Shown here: in pieces, positions 23,901 to 33,321 of the stretch
Layout: each line of letters starts with the position of its first letter
Numbering within the stretch: position 1 is the first letter of the stretch
Assembly (NCBI GenBank): GCA_946623755.1
Contig: CAMORK010000003.1
Span: 1 to 64,000, forward strand
Direction: 5' to 3'
Origin: an uncultured Butyrivibrio sp.
GTDB lineage: Bacteria; Bacillota; Clostridia; Lachnospirales; Lachnospiraceae
DNA length: 64,000 nucleotides
Notes under the pieces: model-generated
What the model saw: the letters and a program-made list of their open reading frames with translations, nothing else
Database searches by the model: none
Told to the model about the DNA's origin: nothing
Translations under genes and position numbers: made by a program

Positions 23901-26873
23901 TTATCTCAGGGCGCCGGTTATCTCATCGAAATAATACTCTCGCCCGTCAATCACTGTAATTCCTCTAGCCATTAGACCGGTCTTACGATCATAGTAATAT
24001 GTATTACCGACCTGATCAGGGTAGAGGTTTGCCAGTCCTCCCTCAATGGTAACCCATCCCTTCATCATTCTGCCATTGTTATCGTAACGTACCCATTTTC
24101 CCTTGCCTTCTTGAATTGCTCTTTTTACCTGATCAGCCATTTCTGCGTGTTCATAATTGCCTTCTGCATTAGCGCCACTGGCTGCTGCATTATTATTGAT
24201 TTCGTCCTCGCTCCAGCTGCTCTCGTTCTGATATATATAAGGCATGAAAACTTCTTTTCCCACGGCTTTGGCCCCATCAGCATTTACGTCAAGCCAGTAC
24301 CATCCGTCTGAAGCAGGATCGTAGATTTCTCTTCCGCGAAGTGTACCGTCGTATGGAAAACACTTTCCGTCAGAGATTGTTCCCTGACGCATATTGTTCT
24401 CATACCAGTAGCTCTTTCCGCCTACAACTTCCCACTCAAGATCCCTATATCTTCCACTGTCAGTTCCACTACTATTTCCACCATTAATTCCGGTGTTGTT
24501 TCCAGCCGAGGTTGAAGGTGTTCCTTGAGGTTCTGTATTAGTTGCATCCGTCACATTTATTGTAGCTGCCCTTGAATTTAGCTTTACACCTTTTTTATCG
24601 GTAACCACGCAGCGGACATGTGCTCCATTCCAACTTGCGGGTATTGTCACTTGGATACTGTTTGAGGTTCCGCCTGAGATATTCTTCCAATCTGATGAAT
24701 CAGACATCCGGTATTGCCATTGATATGACAGTTGCTCACCTTTTGCAGTTATTAAAAAGCTTGCAGCTGAATCAGCCTTTGTATTTACATCCTGTGGCTG
24801 CTTTGTTATCTCAGTCCCGGATAAGACATTTATCTGTGCCATCTCAGAATAAACATGAGACGTAGAATAAACATACTCAGATAAGCGACTCGTGAATTTT
24901 ATACTGCACCTATATACACCTGTACTAACATCAGCTCCGGCTATCAAATTACATGGGTTACCTGTTCCAACCGTAACCCAGGCATTACTATCTTTAGCCT
25001 TGAATTCCCATTCATAGGAAAGGTCACTTCCCGTAGCTGACAAAGATAATGTAATGCTCTGTCCACTATTCGCGTTAATATTCTTAGGCTGTTCAATGAC
25101 CCTTACTTCATTTGGATTTTCCTGTTCTGCGTTATAAGCTGTAAAATGCTGTGACCATGTCAATCTTTCGAAAGGTATGTTGTCATGAAAAGTCATTGTA
25201 TGAAAACATCCTACTGAAAGGCCTTCCCAACTAGTTTCTCCACTGTTTATTCCATGCAGCATGTTGGCATTATGACCCGGAGAATTTTTCCATCCCTGCA
25301 TAACTGTGCTTGGTGTTTTATAGCCATCGGCTATATTCTCTCCTCCTGAGCTCCAGCCACTGGTAACAGTATTCCATCTCGTTCCGTTCGGTCTCGTATG
25401 TTGAAAATATACGCTACATTCCAATGCTCTTAAATTTGATGCGTATTCCAGACTGGAGTTATATGCCAGAGTGTTTAATCCATTCTCTAATCTGTATTCA
25501 TTTACCTGTTCATACACCTCTCTGGAATAATCACTGTCAAACCATCCATATACTTTCTGAACCGTACCATCTTGAAGGGCAATCTCATAAGTATCATAGG
25601 GATGAACACTGATTGTCTCTACAGCTGCACCGCAAAAACTACATTTTTTCTGAACTTCTCCCCACTCTGTACTTGAAGCTTCCTTCGTAACTACGTTATT
25701 TATCTCTACCCATTCACCACCAACCCTTCCGGAATGTGGGCAGTTGCTATAATCAACTTCCCATTGGGCATATAAGTTAACATAGCCATAGTCTATTGTT
25801 GTCAGATCTATAATCATAGCCTCATCGCCATAATATGTTCCTGTACCATCCGGCATTGTGTTCCATCCAATAAACTTATAAACATCTTGGGTTAATGTAG
25901 ATTTGGGTAATTGATATTCCTTACCAAATTCACAGCGAATAGATCCCATAGAGCCGTAAACATAGTCTACTCCATTATCCTTAAAGTATACTGTATAATA
26001 CTTATTTGGAGTGTTTGCCGCAGTTGTAACAACAAAAGAATATGGAGAGAATGAATCCGCCTCAAAACATATCTCTTCATCATCAGTAGTTGCAGCTATC
26101 TCTTCAATATCTGTCTCATTTTCAATATGAAATACCTGTAACTGCGCAGTATCATCCTGAAGATTTTCTTTAATTTCAGGTGTCAGGCTTATTGATACAT
26201 TGACTTTCTCATTTTGAGGTTCAATTTCAGTTCCATCATGCCAAAAGCTTATATCAAAGGTGATAATATACTGAATGTCTCTTTCCTCATCCACTTCGCC
26301 TTCGATAAGAGATATAGGATCATTGACAACACTGATTTTGGTTGTTGTTCCCTCAGGGAACACTCCCTCCGGTGCATCTATTGATATAGTATATCCATCT
26401 ACAGATTCCTGATATGAAAATTCCGGAAATTCTGTTTCAATTTCACCCTCACCTTTATTTTCGACTTCTTCCGGATTGACAGGCTCTTCTACCGAATTGT
26501 CAATGTAATCCGCAGCCTTTGAAGCAGCTTCTCTTTCTTCTTCGGATTTTGCATCTTCTTTGTCAGATTTTAAATCTCCCTCGCCGGATTTTACATCTTC
26601 CTCGCCGGATTTTACATCTTCCTCGTCAGCTTCTTCATCATCCTCTTCTGACTCTACGATTTCATCATCTGTTGTATCGCTTTTCTCTTCATCAGATGAC
26701 GTGTCCGCTTCTTTAGTTGTGTCTGTTTCTATCGTTATATCCTGCTCATTTCCGTCTTCATACGCAAATGCATCTGCGCCAAAGCTGTTGAAAGCAAAAA
26801 AGAATGCTAGCACAAGTGCTAACATGCGATTAAAAGTTTTTCCTTTACTGCATAATTTACTTTTGTTCTTCAT
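23901..26873 (-). CDS. Large secreted CAP-domain protein with wall-binding repeats
   Basis: A 990-residue exported protein. Signal peptide: residues 1-38, with the hydrophobic core MLALVLAFFFAFNSFGADAFA. Residues 44-147 are very acidic and low in complexity, with near-repeats of EEDVKSG. Residues 160-285 form a beta-rich region (APEGVFPEGTTTKI). Residues 291-372 resemble an InlB/Listeria-type repeat (FIGWNTMPDGTGTYYG). A CxxC pair lies at 411-414. The CAP/SCP domain is at 450-580, with VYEQVNEYRLENGLN, GENIADG and SPGHNANML. Two Ig-like domains cover roughly 590-780. The C-terminus has YYYDRKTGLM-type cell-wall-binding repeats. CAP proteins in bacteria are surface or sporulation proteins of mostly unknown activity. 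It is monocistronic, with no clear terminator after it. Confidence 0.88.
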   Translation of the reverse strand: MKNKSKLCSKGKTFNRMLALVLAFFFAFNSFGADAFAYEDGNEQDITIETDTTKEADTSSDEEKSDTTDDEIVESEEDDEEADEEDVKSGEEDVKSGEGDLKSDKEDAKSEEEREAASKAADYIDNSVEEPVNPEEVENKGEGEIETEFPEFSYQESVDGYTISIDAPEGVFPEGTTTKISVVNDPISLIEGEVDEERDIQYIITFDISFWHDGTEIEPQNEKVNVSISLTPEIKENLQDDTAQLQVFHIENETDIEEIAATTDDEEICFEADSFSPYSFVVTTAANTPNKYYTVYFKDNGVDYVYGSMGSIRCEFGKEYQLPKSTLTQDVYKFIGWNTMPDGTGTYYGDEAMIIDLTTIDYGYVNLYAQWEVDYSNCPHSGRVGGEWVEINNVVTKEASSTEWGEVQKKCSFCGAAVETISVHPYDTYEIALQDGTVQKVYGWFDSDYSREVYEQVNEYRLENGLNTLAYNSSLEYASNLRALECSVYFQHTRPNGTRWNTVTSGWSSGGENIADGYKTPSTVMQGWKNSPGHNANMLHGINSGETSWEGLSVGCFHTMTFHDNIPFERLTWSQHFTAYNAEQENPNEVRVIEQPKNINANSGQSITLSLSATGSDLSYEWEFKAKDSNAWVTVGTGNPCNLIAGADVSTGVYRCSIKFTSRLSEYVYSTSHVYSEMAQINVLSGTEITKQPQDVNTKADSAASFLITAKGEQLSYQWQYRMSDSSDWKNISGGTSNSIQVTIPASWNGAHVRCVVTDKKGVKLNSRAATINVTDATNTEPQGTPSTSAGNNTGINGGNSSGTDSGRYRDLEWEVVGGKSYWYENNMRQGTISDGKCFPYDGTLRGREIYDPASDGWYWLDVNADGAKAVGKEVFMPYIYQNESSWSEDEINNNAAASGANAEGNYEHAEMADQVKRAIQEGKGKWVRYDNNGRMMKGWVTIEGGLANLYPDQVGNTYYYDRKTGLMARGITVIDGREYYFDEITGALR

Positions 26874-26910
26874 AACTCACCTTCAAAGAAAGAATACTGT
26901 GATAACAAAT

Positions 26911-26938
26911 ATATCATAAAATTTTTCTAAATTGTCAA
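26911..26938 (-). promoter_or_regulatory. Possible sigma-A promoter of CAP-domain gene
   Basis: Minus-strand TTGACA (26933-26938) is followed at about 16 bases by the AT-rich TGATATA. The -35 box is perfect but the -10 box is loose. The rest of the 271-base gap, to 27144, shows only the terminator at 27055-27097. Confidence 0.45.
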
Positions 26939-27054
26939 TATAAAGTAAATTTTTCAATGTATTTTGAAAGAAATAATCGCACTTAAGACCGGCATTTTAA
27001 TATTAAATTTCATGCGTCAAACTCAAAGCGCTCCGCTAAATCACCAATAAAAAA

Positions 27055-27097
27055 GAGACGTCTGTAAGAGAGGGATTTTTCTTGTCTCAGGCGTCTC
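27055..27097 (-). terminator. Terminator after small unknown gene
   Basis: On the minus strand GAGACGCCTG...CAGACGTCTC forms a stem with one mismatch and is followed by TTTTTTATT. It lies 47 bases after the stop of the 85-residue gene. Confidence 0.75.
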
Positions 27098-27144
27098 AGT
27101 AAAACCTATTAAATTATTACAACTATCAGGCTGTTAAGAGCCCC

Positions 27145-27402
27145 TTACCTTGCTCCTGCCCAGGTCAGTCCGTAGAGCTGCTCCATGAGCTTTCTGAGCT
27201 CGTCCTTCATGCGGTTGCATGCTGAAGCCTCGTCAACAAAGTTCAGTACCCCGATCTTTTCCTTCTTATCCTGGAAATATACTGCCCATCCGTTCTCAGT
27301 CTTATCAAGGCAGATCCTGTTCTTGTGTGAGCCACCGATCTTGTAGAGCTTGCTCGGTACCAGATGCTCTTTAAAATAAGTTTTCAATTCCTTAGTATTC
27401 AT
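27145..27402 (-). CDS. Small unknown protein
   Basis: Protein of 85 residues that I do not recognise. It is charged and soluble with no membrane segment or signal peptide. The N-terminal half reads as beta-strands (NRICLDKTENGWAVYFQDKK), and the C-terminal half as a helix (ACNRMKDELRKLMEQLYG). GGAGGAG precedes the ATG at an ideal distance. The gene has its own terminator and an upstream inverted repeat, so it is likely real and separately regulated. The size and fold pattern would fit small immunity-like or regulatory proteins, but nothing in the neighbourhood supports either. Confidence 0.75.
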   Translation of the reverse strand: MNTKELKTYFKEHLVPSKLYKIGGSHKNRICLDKTENGWAVYFQDKKEKIGVLNFVDEASACNRMKDELRKLMEQLYGLTWAGAR

Positions 27403-27450
27403 AGCGCTCCTCCAATATATGTCAAATCAAGTAGTTTTCAATCAAGTTAC

Positions 27451-27471
27451 ATGTAGTTTTTATTACTACAT
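27451..27471. repeat. ATGTAGT inverted repeat ahead of small unknown gene
   Basis: ATGTAGT (27451-27457) and ACTACAT (27465-27471) form a perfect 7-base inverted repeat around TTTTATT. Further AGTAG/CTACT motifs lie nearby, and a possible promoter (TTGTCA, 17 bases, TACATT on the minus strand) is just upstream. It is a likely operator. Confidence 0.45.
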
Positions 27472-27527
27472 ATAATGTACCACATTACTACTTTTTTGAC
27501 AAGACTCAGAAGAGCACGGAATTTCTT

Positions 27528-28616
27528 TTATTCTTCCTTCCCGGCCAGTGCCAGAGCAGCCATCGCCGCCCCCTGCCCCCAGGGATAATTACCGTAAGTC
27601 TGGTAATGTACACCAAAGTCATCGCAGGAGCTGAGGGCACTCATTACCCTGCCACCATCTGCACTGTTTAAAAGAGCTTTAAGCGAAGCCTCCACCTCGC
27701 CAGCACCCGCTCCGCCTCCATTCAGTAATCCATAAACGATCATGCCTGTAGCAGATGTATCAAGGTGTCCGTCTATTGCCTGAACCTGCCAGGCATATCC
27801 GCCCTCAGGTTTCTGATATGTCAAAAGAGCTTTCGACAGCTCTCTGTACCATCTGACAAGGGTACTTGCGTTATCCTCAAATCGTGAATCCGAATGCTTC
27901 ACATACTCAGAAAGTCCCATAACAAGCCATCCTGCAGCCCTTCCCCAGGACAGAACACCTCGCTTTTCACAGACTGCACCGTCATCAATAAGCGCATATC
28001 CGTGATAGATAAGACCGCTCCTTTCATCTGTTCCGTGCTTTAAAAAGTTCTTGAGCTGGCTCTTTGCAAGCTTTCTGGCATCAGCATCCCCGAAAGCTTT
28101 TGCGTATGCAGCAAGAAACATTGACGTCTGCCCTATTCCATCGGCAAATACGTTACAGGTGCTCCTGTCAGCATTATAAACAATGGTCTCTTCAGGATCC
28201 CTTGCTGCTCCCAGCAGATACTGATATATCCTATCCGCAGCCCCGCGCATCTTACTGCGGAACTTCTCATCCTCTGTCTGTTCATAGAGCCTGATACAGG
28301 CAACCCCGGCCAGGGCGTCATCAATATAGGAGATATTCTTATTGTACTTCTCTTTCCAGAGCCTTATATGCCCAAGGACAGCATCATCGATTTCCGAAAC
28401 AATGACGTCTTCACCATCTCTTACAGCGCATTTCCTTGCTTCCGCCAGTCCCAGCATAAGCATACCTGCAGGCCAGAACATCGGGTCCTTGGTGCGCACG
28501 CTTCTTCCAAGAGCGCTCTTTACAATATCCTTGGCCCTTTGCCTGGCAGAGACGTCCATGATAGTCTTAAGCTCAGAGATACCTTCTTTTATGATCAGTT
28601 TTTCCTTCTCAGTCAT
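27528..28616 (-). CDS. GH88/GH105 unsaturated uronyl hydrolase
   Basis: Cytoplasmic enzyme of 362 residues with no signal peptide. The alpha6/alpha6 barrel family hydrates the 4,5-unsaturated uronic acid left by polysaccharide lyases and so releases it. Family-like motifs are VFADGIGQTSMFLAAYAKAF, with the catalytic-type Asp, SGLIYHGYA and SWGRAAGWLVMGLSEY, then a late GNYPWGQGAAM. These fit GH105/GH88 better than other barrels. Start: GAGGGG lies 7 bases before the ATG. It is the last gene of the polysaccharide locus, 11 bases after the flippase. A degradative enzyme at the end of a biosynthetic operon points to turnover or editing of a uronic-acid-containing glycan. Confidence 0.85.
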   Translation of the reverse strand: MTEKEKLIIKEGISELKTIMDVSARQRAKDIVKSALGRSVRTKDPMFWPAGMLMLGLAEARKCAVRDGEDVIVSEIDDAVLGHIRLWKEKYNKNISYIDDALAGVACIRLYEQTEDEKFRSKMRGAADRIYQYLLGAARDPEETIVYNADRSTCNVFADGIGQTSMFLAAYAKAFGDADARKLAKSQLKNFLKHGTDERSGLIYHGYALIDDGAVCEKRGVLSWGRAAGWLVMGLSEYVKHSDSRFEDNASTLVRWYRELSKALLTYQKPEGGYAWQVQAIDGHLDTSATGMIVYGLLNGGGAGAGEVEASLKALLNSADGGRVMSALSSCDDFGVHYQTYGNYPWGQGAAMAALALAGKEE

Positions 28617-28627
28617 AGCTTTTCCCC

Positions 28628-30151
28628 TCAGCGCCCCAGCTTCTGTCTTACTTTACCTGCCAGATACTTAAACTCCTCTGATCTTCCGTACAAAACGAAA
28701 TATATTCCGTTAAAAATAACCGTGATGATAAGTGCCATCACAATAAACGATCCAAAGTTAAGGTCAGCGATAACCTTTGTGCTGATAAACTGACAGGTTA
28801 CCAGCACCACCACCATACTCAGAAGGTACTTGAAGGAATCAGCAAAATACCCCCAGGCCTTTCTGTCAAAGCAGGTGCCGTAGATGATGACCGGCTTAGT
28901 GATATTTGCAATAAGCCCCGACACAATGGTTCCGATATAGACACCGGTAAGTCCAAGGGGCGTCTGTACCAGCACGATAGAGATCACAAGATTGACTGCG
29001 CCCTGTATCAGTGCAAGATACTTGTCCGGTTCAAATACTCCGGCCGCTGTCTTGTAGTTACTAAGAACAATCCTGTCTCCCTTGAAATAATAATCGATCA
29101 GTATGCAGTAAACCGCAGCCTGCGGAAGAATCCACTTATCTCCCCACAAAAGTCGTATCAGCGGTGTCAAAAGAACCATGAACCCAATACAGGAAAATCC
29201 ATAGACCCAGGATGCAAAGAACCTGTACACCTTAAACATTGAGAACTGCTTCTCTTTATTCTCTGTAGCGATCAGATTACCAAAGCTGGATATAACCGAA
29301 TTAAAGATGATGTTCACAAAGTTCGCCACGGAATTGATGACAAGATTATAGTTATCAACAAATCCCGCAACGGATACTTCGATCAGCGAAGATATGATAA
29401 GGGCATCGGTCTGAAGTCTTGCCACGTCTCCGACTTTGTGGAAGACAAGAGCTTTTGTCTTTTTCCAGACCTCGTCGCTCTCTTCCTTGGAAAGCCCGAC
29501 CACATTTTTATCCTTGAGATAAGGATATAGTTTATCAAGATATTTAGATACAAAGATCTTCTGTATCAGCTGAACAGCTGCATCCGTCAACAAAAACAGA
29601 TAGAAGTTTTCTGTGACTACAACCACGACTATCTGAATGGCCACCGTAACGATCTTGGTTATCGTCAGTACGTTGGTCTGGATGTAGTTCTTTTGCTCTG
29701 CATTTACAAGGCTGTACTTGTAGGCCACAAAGTAACTGGTCACGGTATTAAACAGAAAGATCAGGTAAAAGAGAACCAGATCCCTCGAAGAGATGCTCCC
29801 CGGGTTCTTGACCAGGATCCCCAGAAACGGAACAATACCAAGTCCGATGACAGCCACCACCATCGCGATAATGTGGTAAGCCTTCCTGTAGAGCTGCATA
29901 TAAGACTTGATCTTCTCAGTCTCTCCCCTGGCCACAGGCCCGTAAAGGCTGAAGTTAAGAGCAGTTCCGATCCCAAGCTCAGCCATGTTAAGAACAGCAA
30001 GAATATTGCTGTATAGACTGTTGACACCAAGGAGCTGCTCATTTAAGTGCAGCAGAAAAACAGTTCGCAAAATAAACGACATCAGCGTTGTTGCGATCTG
30101 TCCGACATACCCGAAGGTGATATTTCTTGTTGCTGACTTAACTCTGCTCAT
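28628..30151 (-). CDS. Wzx-type oligosaccharide flippase
   Basis: Polytopic membrane protein of 507 residues with about 14 predicted hydrophobic segments, in the polysaccharide-transport/MOP family. The N-terminal SATRNITFGYVGQIATTLMS and LGVNSLYSNILAVLNMAELG segments are typical of Firmicutes capsule flippases. It should move lipid-linked repeat units across the membrane. It starts 5 bases after the GT11 gene. The locus also encodes a PglK-like ABC exporter (39686-41479), so two export routes may exist. Confidence 0.92.
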   Translation of the reverse strand: MSRVKSATRNITFGYVGQIATTLMSFILRTVFLLHLNEQLLGVNSLYSNILAVLNMAELGIGTALNFSLYGPVARGETEKIKSYMQLYRKAYHIIAMVVAVIGLGIVPFLGILVKNPGSISSRDLVLFYLIFLFNTVTSYFVAYKYSLVNAEQKNYIQTNVLTITKIVTVAIQIVVVVVTENFYLFLLTDAAVQLIQKIFVSKYLDKLYPYLKDKNVVGLSKEESDEVWKKTKALVFHKVGDVARLQTDALIISSLIEVSVAGFVDNYNLVINSVANFVNIIFNSVISSFGNLIATENKEKQFSMFKVYRFFASWVYGFSCIGFMVLLTPLIRLLWGDKWILPQAAVYCILIDYYFKGDRIVLSNYKTAAGVFEPDKYLALIQGAVNLVISIVLVQTPLGLTGVYIGTIVSGLIANITKPVIIYGTCFDRKAWGYFADSFKYLLSMVVVLVTCQFISTKVIADLNFGSFIVMALIITVIFNGIYFVLYGRSEEFKYLAGKVRQKLGR

Positions 30152-30156
30152 AGAAC

Positions 30157-31086
30157 TTAGATGATACTCCCTTTTTCGTCCATAAGGATCCAGCCCTTCC
30201 AGTAATCATGCATGATATCGGGATTGACCGGCTGGTTGTTTCTCATTTTGTAAGTGCGTATCACGGTCTTGTCAGGTCTTCTGTTAAGCCTTGCTCCCCA
30301 GAAGCTGAATGTGGAATTCGCACAGATATTGCCTTTGCAGTGGCTCATGAGCATCAGGTCCTGGACACTGTTTCTTCCGTTGTTCCAGTCAATGATCGTA
30401 TACTTACTCTCGTCTGAGAACTTCTCGTGCGCATACTCATGGTCGCTGGTGAAAATGTAAAAATGTGTATCAGGGTCTTTTACCGAAAAATAATCCATGG
30501 CGCCCTGATAATACTCTTCGGTTGCTATATTTCCAAGGATCTCCACATTGGAAGGATCAAGGTAGTCTCCTCTTCTGATGTGAACACTGACAGACGACTC
30601 ATTCTCCATTCGCTCAACAAGCGCCATATTCCTGGAATGAAGATCGGGATCGGAATGAGCCGGGAATATGTACTTCTCCTGCAGCTCGCCCATTATGTCG
30701 TCATAGTATTTCTGACACGCGAAATATCCTTTGATATATCTGTCCTCCAGCTCGAATATCTCCGGATGGTACATCTCTTTTTCGGAAAAGACCTTTGGAT
30801 TGGCCTCATTTCTGAGACCTAATTTCTTGAGCACTTTACCTGTGATGTTAGCAACGGCACCCTGTTTTAAAAATGCATCTCTCTCCTCATTAGTGCACTC
30901 AACATAGTCTACGCCTGCAAACATAGGAAGCTCAAATTCCCTTGGCGCCAGCATGTTCCTTTGAACCTCCGGTTCAAACCATGACAGGTCCAGCCTGACG
31001 TCCTTACCCAAGCCGCGGAGCTTGGTGTACACAGCATACTGCTGCATCTGGTTTCCCAGGCCTCCGGCAATCTGAATAATCAACAT
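30157..31086 (-). CDS. GT11 alpha-1,2-fucosyltransferase-like
   Basis: GT-B-type enzyme of 309 residues, family GT11. Start MLIIQIAGGLGNQMQQYAVY carries the GGLGNQ signature. HIRRGDYL at residues 169-176 is the GDP-fucose-binding HxRRGDY motif, and ICANSTFSFWGARL is the third family motif (N-S-x-F-S-W-W-type). It is predicted to add fucose in alpha-1,2 linkage, or a related deoxysugar, to a repeat unit. GGGGGAG precedes the ATG. No GDP-fucose synthesis genes are seen in the window. Confidence 0.93.
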   Translation of the reverse strand: MLIIQIAGGLGNQMQQYAVYTKLRGLGKDVRLDLSWFEPEVQRNMLAPREFELPMFAGVDYVECTNEERDAFLKQGAVANITGKVLKKLGLRNEANPKVFSEKEMYHPEIFELEDRYIKGYFACQKYYDDIMGELQEKYIFPAHSDPDLHSRNMALVERMENESSVSVHIRRGDYLDPSNVEILGNIATEEYYQGAMDYFSVKDPDTHFYIFTSDHEYAHEKFSDESKYTIIDWNNGRNSVQDLMLMSHCKGNICANSTFSFWGARLNRRPDKTVIRTYKMRNNQPVNPDIMHDYWKGWILMDEKGSII

Positions 31087-31113
31087 ATTTTCTCCCCCAA
31101 ATAAAACTTATAT

Positions 31114-32295
31114 TCAGCCCTGTGTATGGCTGATTATATACTCATAAGAACGGATCAGAGCCTGTGGATCATCAAGCTCCTGAACCGGAAGGACATAATT
31201 GTCGCAGGTCCCAAAAAGATCTGTGGCAATTCCCCTGCTCTTTACAGAATAGCCTATTACAAGAGTCGGAACCCCTGTGCTGTAGGCTGCAATTGTGCTG
31301 TGCGTCCTTGCTCCCACAAAGAAGCTGCACTCTGATATATAGCCCTTTAAAACCTCCGCAGGACTATCCTCTATCATCACTGCTCTGCCCGTATCTTTAA
31401 ACTCATTATAGAGCTCTGAGAGCGGTCTTCTGTCATCATTATTGCTCCAGACAACATGTGGCACAAAGGCGATGCCGTTATCCGTATTATCAAGAATATA
31501 TCTGATAAAGTTCCTGTACCCCTCTCTTACAAGCCCGGGATCCTTGGCCCTGTCAAGGACCATCGGACTTAGGTTAATGCCTACCATCTTACCCGGAACA
31601 AAACCGGTAAGTGCCTTGGGCTTTGAAACTTCAAGTTCAAAAGCCGGGTCCTTGCGGAGCAATATCTTTTTGTCAGAAAAGCCCACGCCCAGAAGTGCCT
31701 TGTATGTAATGGATTCCCTGGCATAAATGCTGTCGTACTCCATCAGATCGTTTAAAAGAGCCACACTCTTTAAGGAATCAGGCTCAATTGAGCAGCCCCA
31801 CAGGATTGTCTCAAATCCCCTCTCCACAAAATAATCATGGGCAAGGATAAGATCAGGCACCATCTCAGGATAGCAGTAATTGTCGCCGCCTATGGAGATG
31901 GCAAGCGGAGTCTGCTGCGATCCGCACCTGTTAAGCTCTTTAAGAAAAACCTTATAAGCGTCCTTAAATCTGTATCTCATAAAGGACTGCTTATCCCCTG
32001 TAAACCTGCGCCATCCATAGTAGATAACATGGGCAAAGAAGTGCCTGTCAATGTGCTTCTCACTTGTCAGGATGCACAGTCCCTGTTTTTCCATTTCCCC
32101 AAGAGAATAACTTCTGTCCTCTCCCGCGTCATTGGAAAACACCACGGGAATGGGTGTCTTGTCCATATCGCATCCCTGCTCGATCCTGAGTTTATGGATC
32201 AGCTTAAGGGTCGCGTTTGCGATAGCTTCGCATCCGTGGTTTTTGCTGCCGGCATGCATATATAAAATTATTGGTCTGTTAAGGTCAATACTCAT
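31114..32295 (-). CDS. Polysaccharide pyruvyl transferase family protein
   Basis: Protein of about 393 residues with the PS_pyruv_trans layout: PIILYMHAGSKNHGCEAI near the start, AISIGGDNYCYP, ETILWGCSIEP and the C-terminal FFVGARTHSTIAAYSTGVPT with LVIGYSVKSRG. Such enzymes add a ketal-linked pyruvate from phosphoenolpyruvate to a sugar, giving it a negative charge. Start 32295 is preferred because GGAGG lies 4 bases before it. An earlier ATG at 32313 overlaps the upstream stop but lacks an SD. It lies in the middle of the glycosyltransferase run, so pyruvylation of the repeat unit is likely. Confidence 0.9.
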   Translation of the reverse strand: MSIDLNRPIILYMHAGSKNHGCEAIANATLKLIHKLRIEQGCDMDKTPIPVVFSNDAGEDRSYSLGEMEKQGLCILTSEKHIDRHFFAHVIYYGWRRFTGDKQSFMRYRFKDAYKVFLKELNRCGSQQTPLAISIGGDNYCYPEMVPDLILAHDYFVERGFETILWGCSIEPDSLKSVALLNDLMEYDSIYARESITYKALLGVGFSDKKILLRKDPAFELEVSKPKALTGFVPGKMVGINLSPMVLDRAKDPGLVREGYRNFIRYILDNTDNGIAFVPHVVWSNNDDRRPLSELYNEFKDTGRAVMIEDSPAEVLKGYISECSFFVGARTHSTIAAYSTGVPTLVIGYSVKSRGIATDLFGTCDNYVLPVQELDDPQALIRSYEYIISHTQG

Positions 32296-32312
32296 TTTTC
32301 CTCCAAAAGACA

Positions 32313-33302
32313 TTACGCTTTGTGACGGTTATAGAGTCTCAGGTATAGCTCAGGGCTCAGCCCAAAAACCAATACTTTTAGTTTATGTCCAAACGGCAAT
32401 GCTCCAAAAGCGCCCCTTGTCTTGAGTGCATGTCTGATCTGCTCCCCCGACTCTGAGACAGCCCTCCTTGCCAGCTCGGTATCTCTTTTGCCGGCATCAA
32501 GAACAGCAACCTTGCCGATGACCAGAAAGGCAGTCAGCACCTGACTAACAGAAAGACTTAAAAAAGCATCCCGTGTCATTTCGTTCCTGTATGGGATAAG
32601 CTTATTCTCAGCCTCTCTCCAGGCTACGATCTCTCCCATGTAGCTCTCCTTGAACTCCTGCTTCATGGCTCCTGCGGCATTTTCTGTGTAAATATATTCG
32701 CCGGCATCTATACACCTTATGGTATGTCTTTTGCCCTGGGAAATAGCAAAGTCCAGTAAAAAGAGAAGATCCTCACCGATAGCCAGTCCCTCTTTAAAGC
32801 GAATCCCTTCCTCCACTATGCTCTCTCTGTCAAAGAGCTTGCCCCATACATGGGTGTTGGCATTAAGGACGGAATTCTCTATGTACTGAAAGCCGCTGAG
32901 CTTTGGCGTCCCGGTAAAGCTTCCGCCCTCATCCACAAGATTGGTGCCCTCGTCGGCATATCTCATAAGGTTCTCAAGATACCCTTTTTTGACCTCATCA
33001 TCGGAATCAACAAAGACGATGAACCGGCCACAGGCCTTATCTATTCCGATGTTCCTGGCGTGAGATACTCCGTGGTTTTCAGTATGGACCACCTGTATCC
33101 TGCCCTGGGTATCATCCCTTGCAAGCTCATCGCAGATATCACCGGAGCCATCCGTCGATCCGTCATCCACCAGAATGACCTCCAGCTCGCCTTCCTTCAT
33201 AAACTGCTGATTTAAACAAGATAAGACACACCTCTCAAGTGTGTCTTTAACCTGATATACAGGAATTATTATGCTGACCAGAATCTCCCTGTTTGTTTCC
33301 AT
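32313..33302 (-). CDS. Family 2 glycosyltransferase
   Basis: GT-A enzyme of about 329 residues. LVSIIIPVYQVKDTLERCV opens the domain, VILVDDGSTDGSGD supplies the nucleotide-binding Asp pair and IVFVDSDDEV the metal site, with HVWGKLFD further on. The start at 33302 is chosen because GGGGAG precedes it and the family sequence begins there. A longer frame upstream runs into the neighbouring gene. Its stop overlaps a possible upstream start of the pyruvyltransferase gene. Confidence 0.92.
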   Translation of the reverse strand: METNREILVSIIIPVYQVKDTLERCVLSCLNQQFMKEGELEVILVDDGSTDGSGDICDELARDDTQGRIQVVHTENHGVSHARNIGIDKACGRFIVFVDSDDEVKKGYLENLMRYADEGTNLVDEGGSFTGTPKLSGFQYIENSVLNANTHVWGKLFDRESIVEEGIRFKEGLAIGEDLLFLLDFAISQGKRHTIRCIDAGEYIYTENAAGAMKQEFKESYMGEIVAWREAENKLIPYRNEMTRDAFLSLSVSQVLTAFLVIGKVAVLDAGKRDTELARRAVSESGEQIRHALKTRGAFGALPFGHKLKVLVFGLSPELYLRLYNRHKA

Positions 33303-33321
33303 ACAACTCCCCCAAAGCCTG

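Noticed and set aside
26560..26640. Short tandem repeat resembling a CRISPR-like array
   Set aside because: It is the coding region of the acidic EEDVKSG repeats in the secreted CAP protein. There are no spacers and no cas genes.
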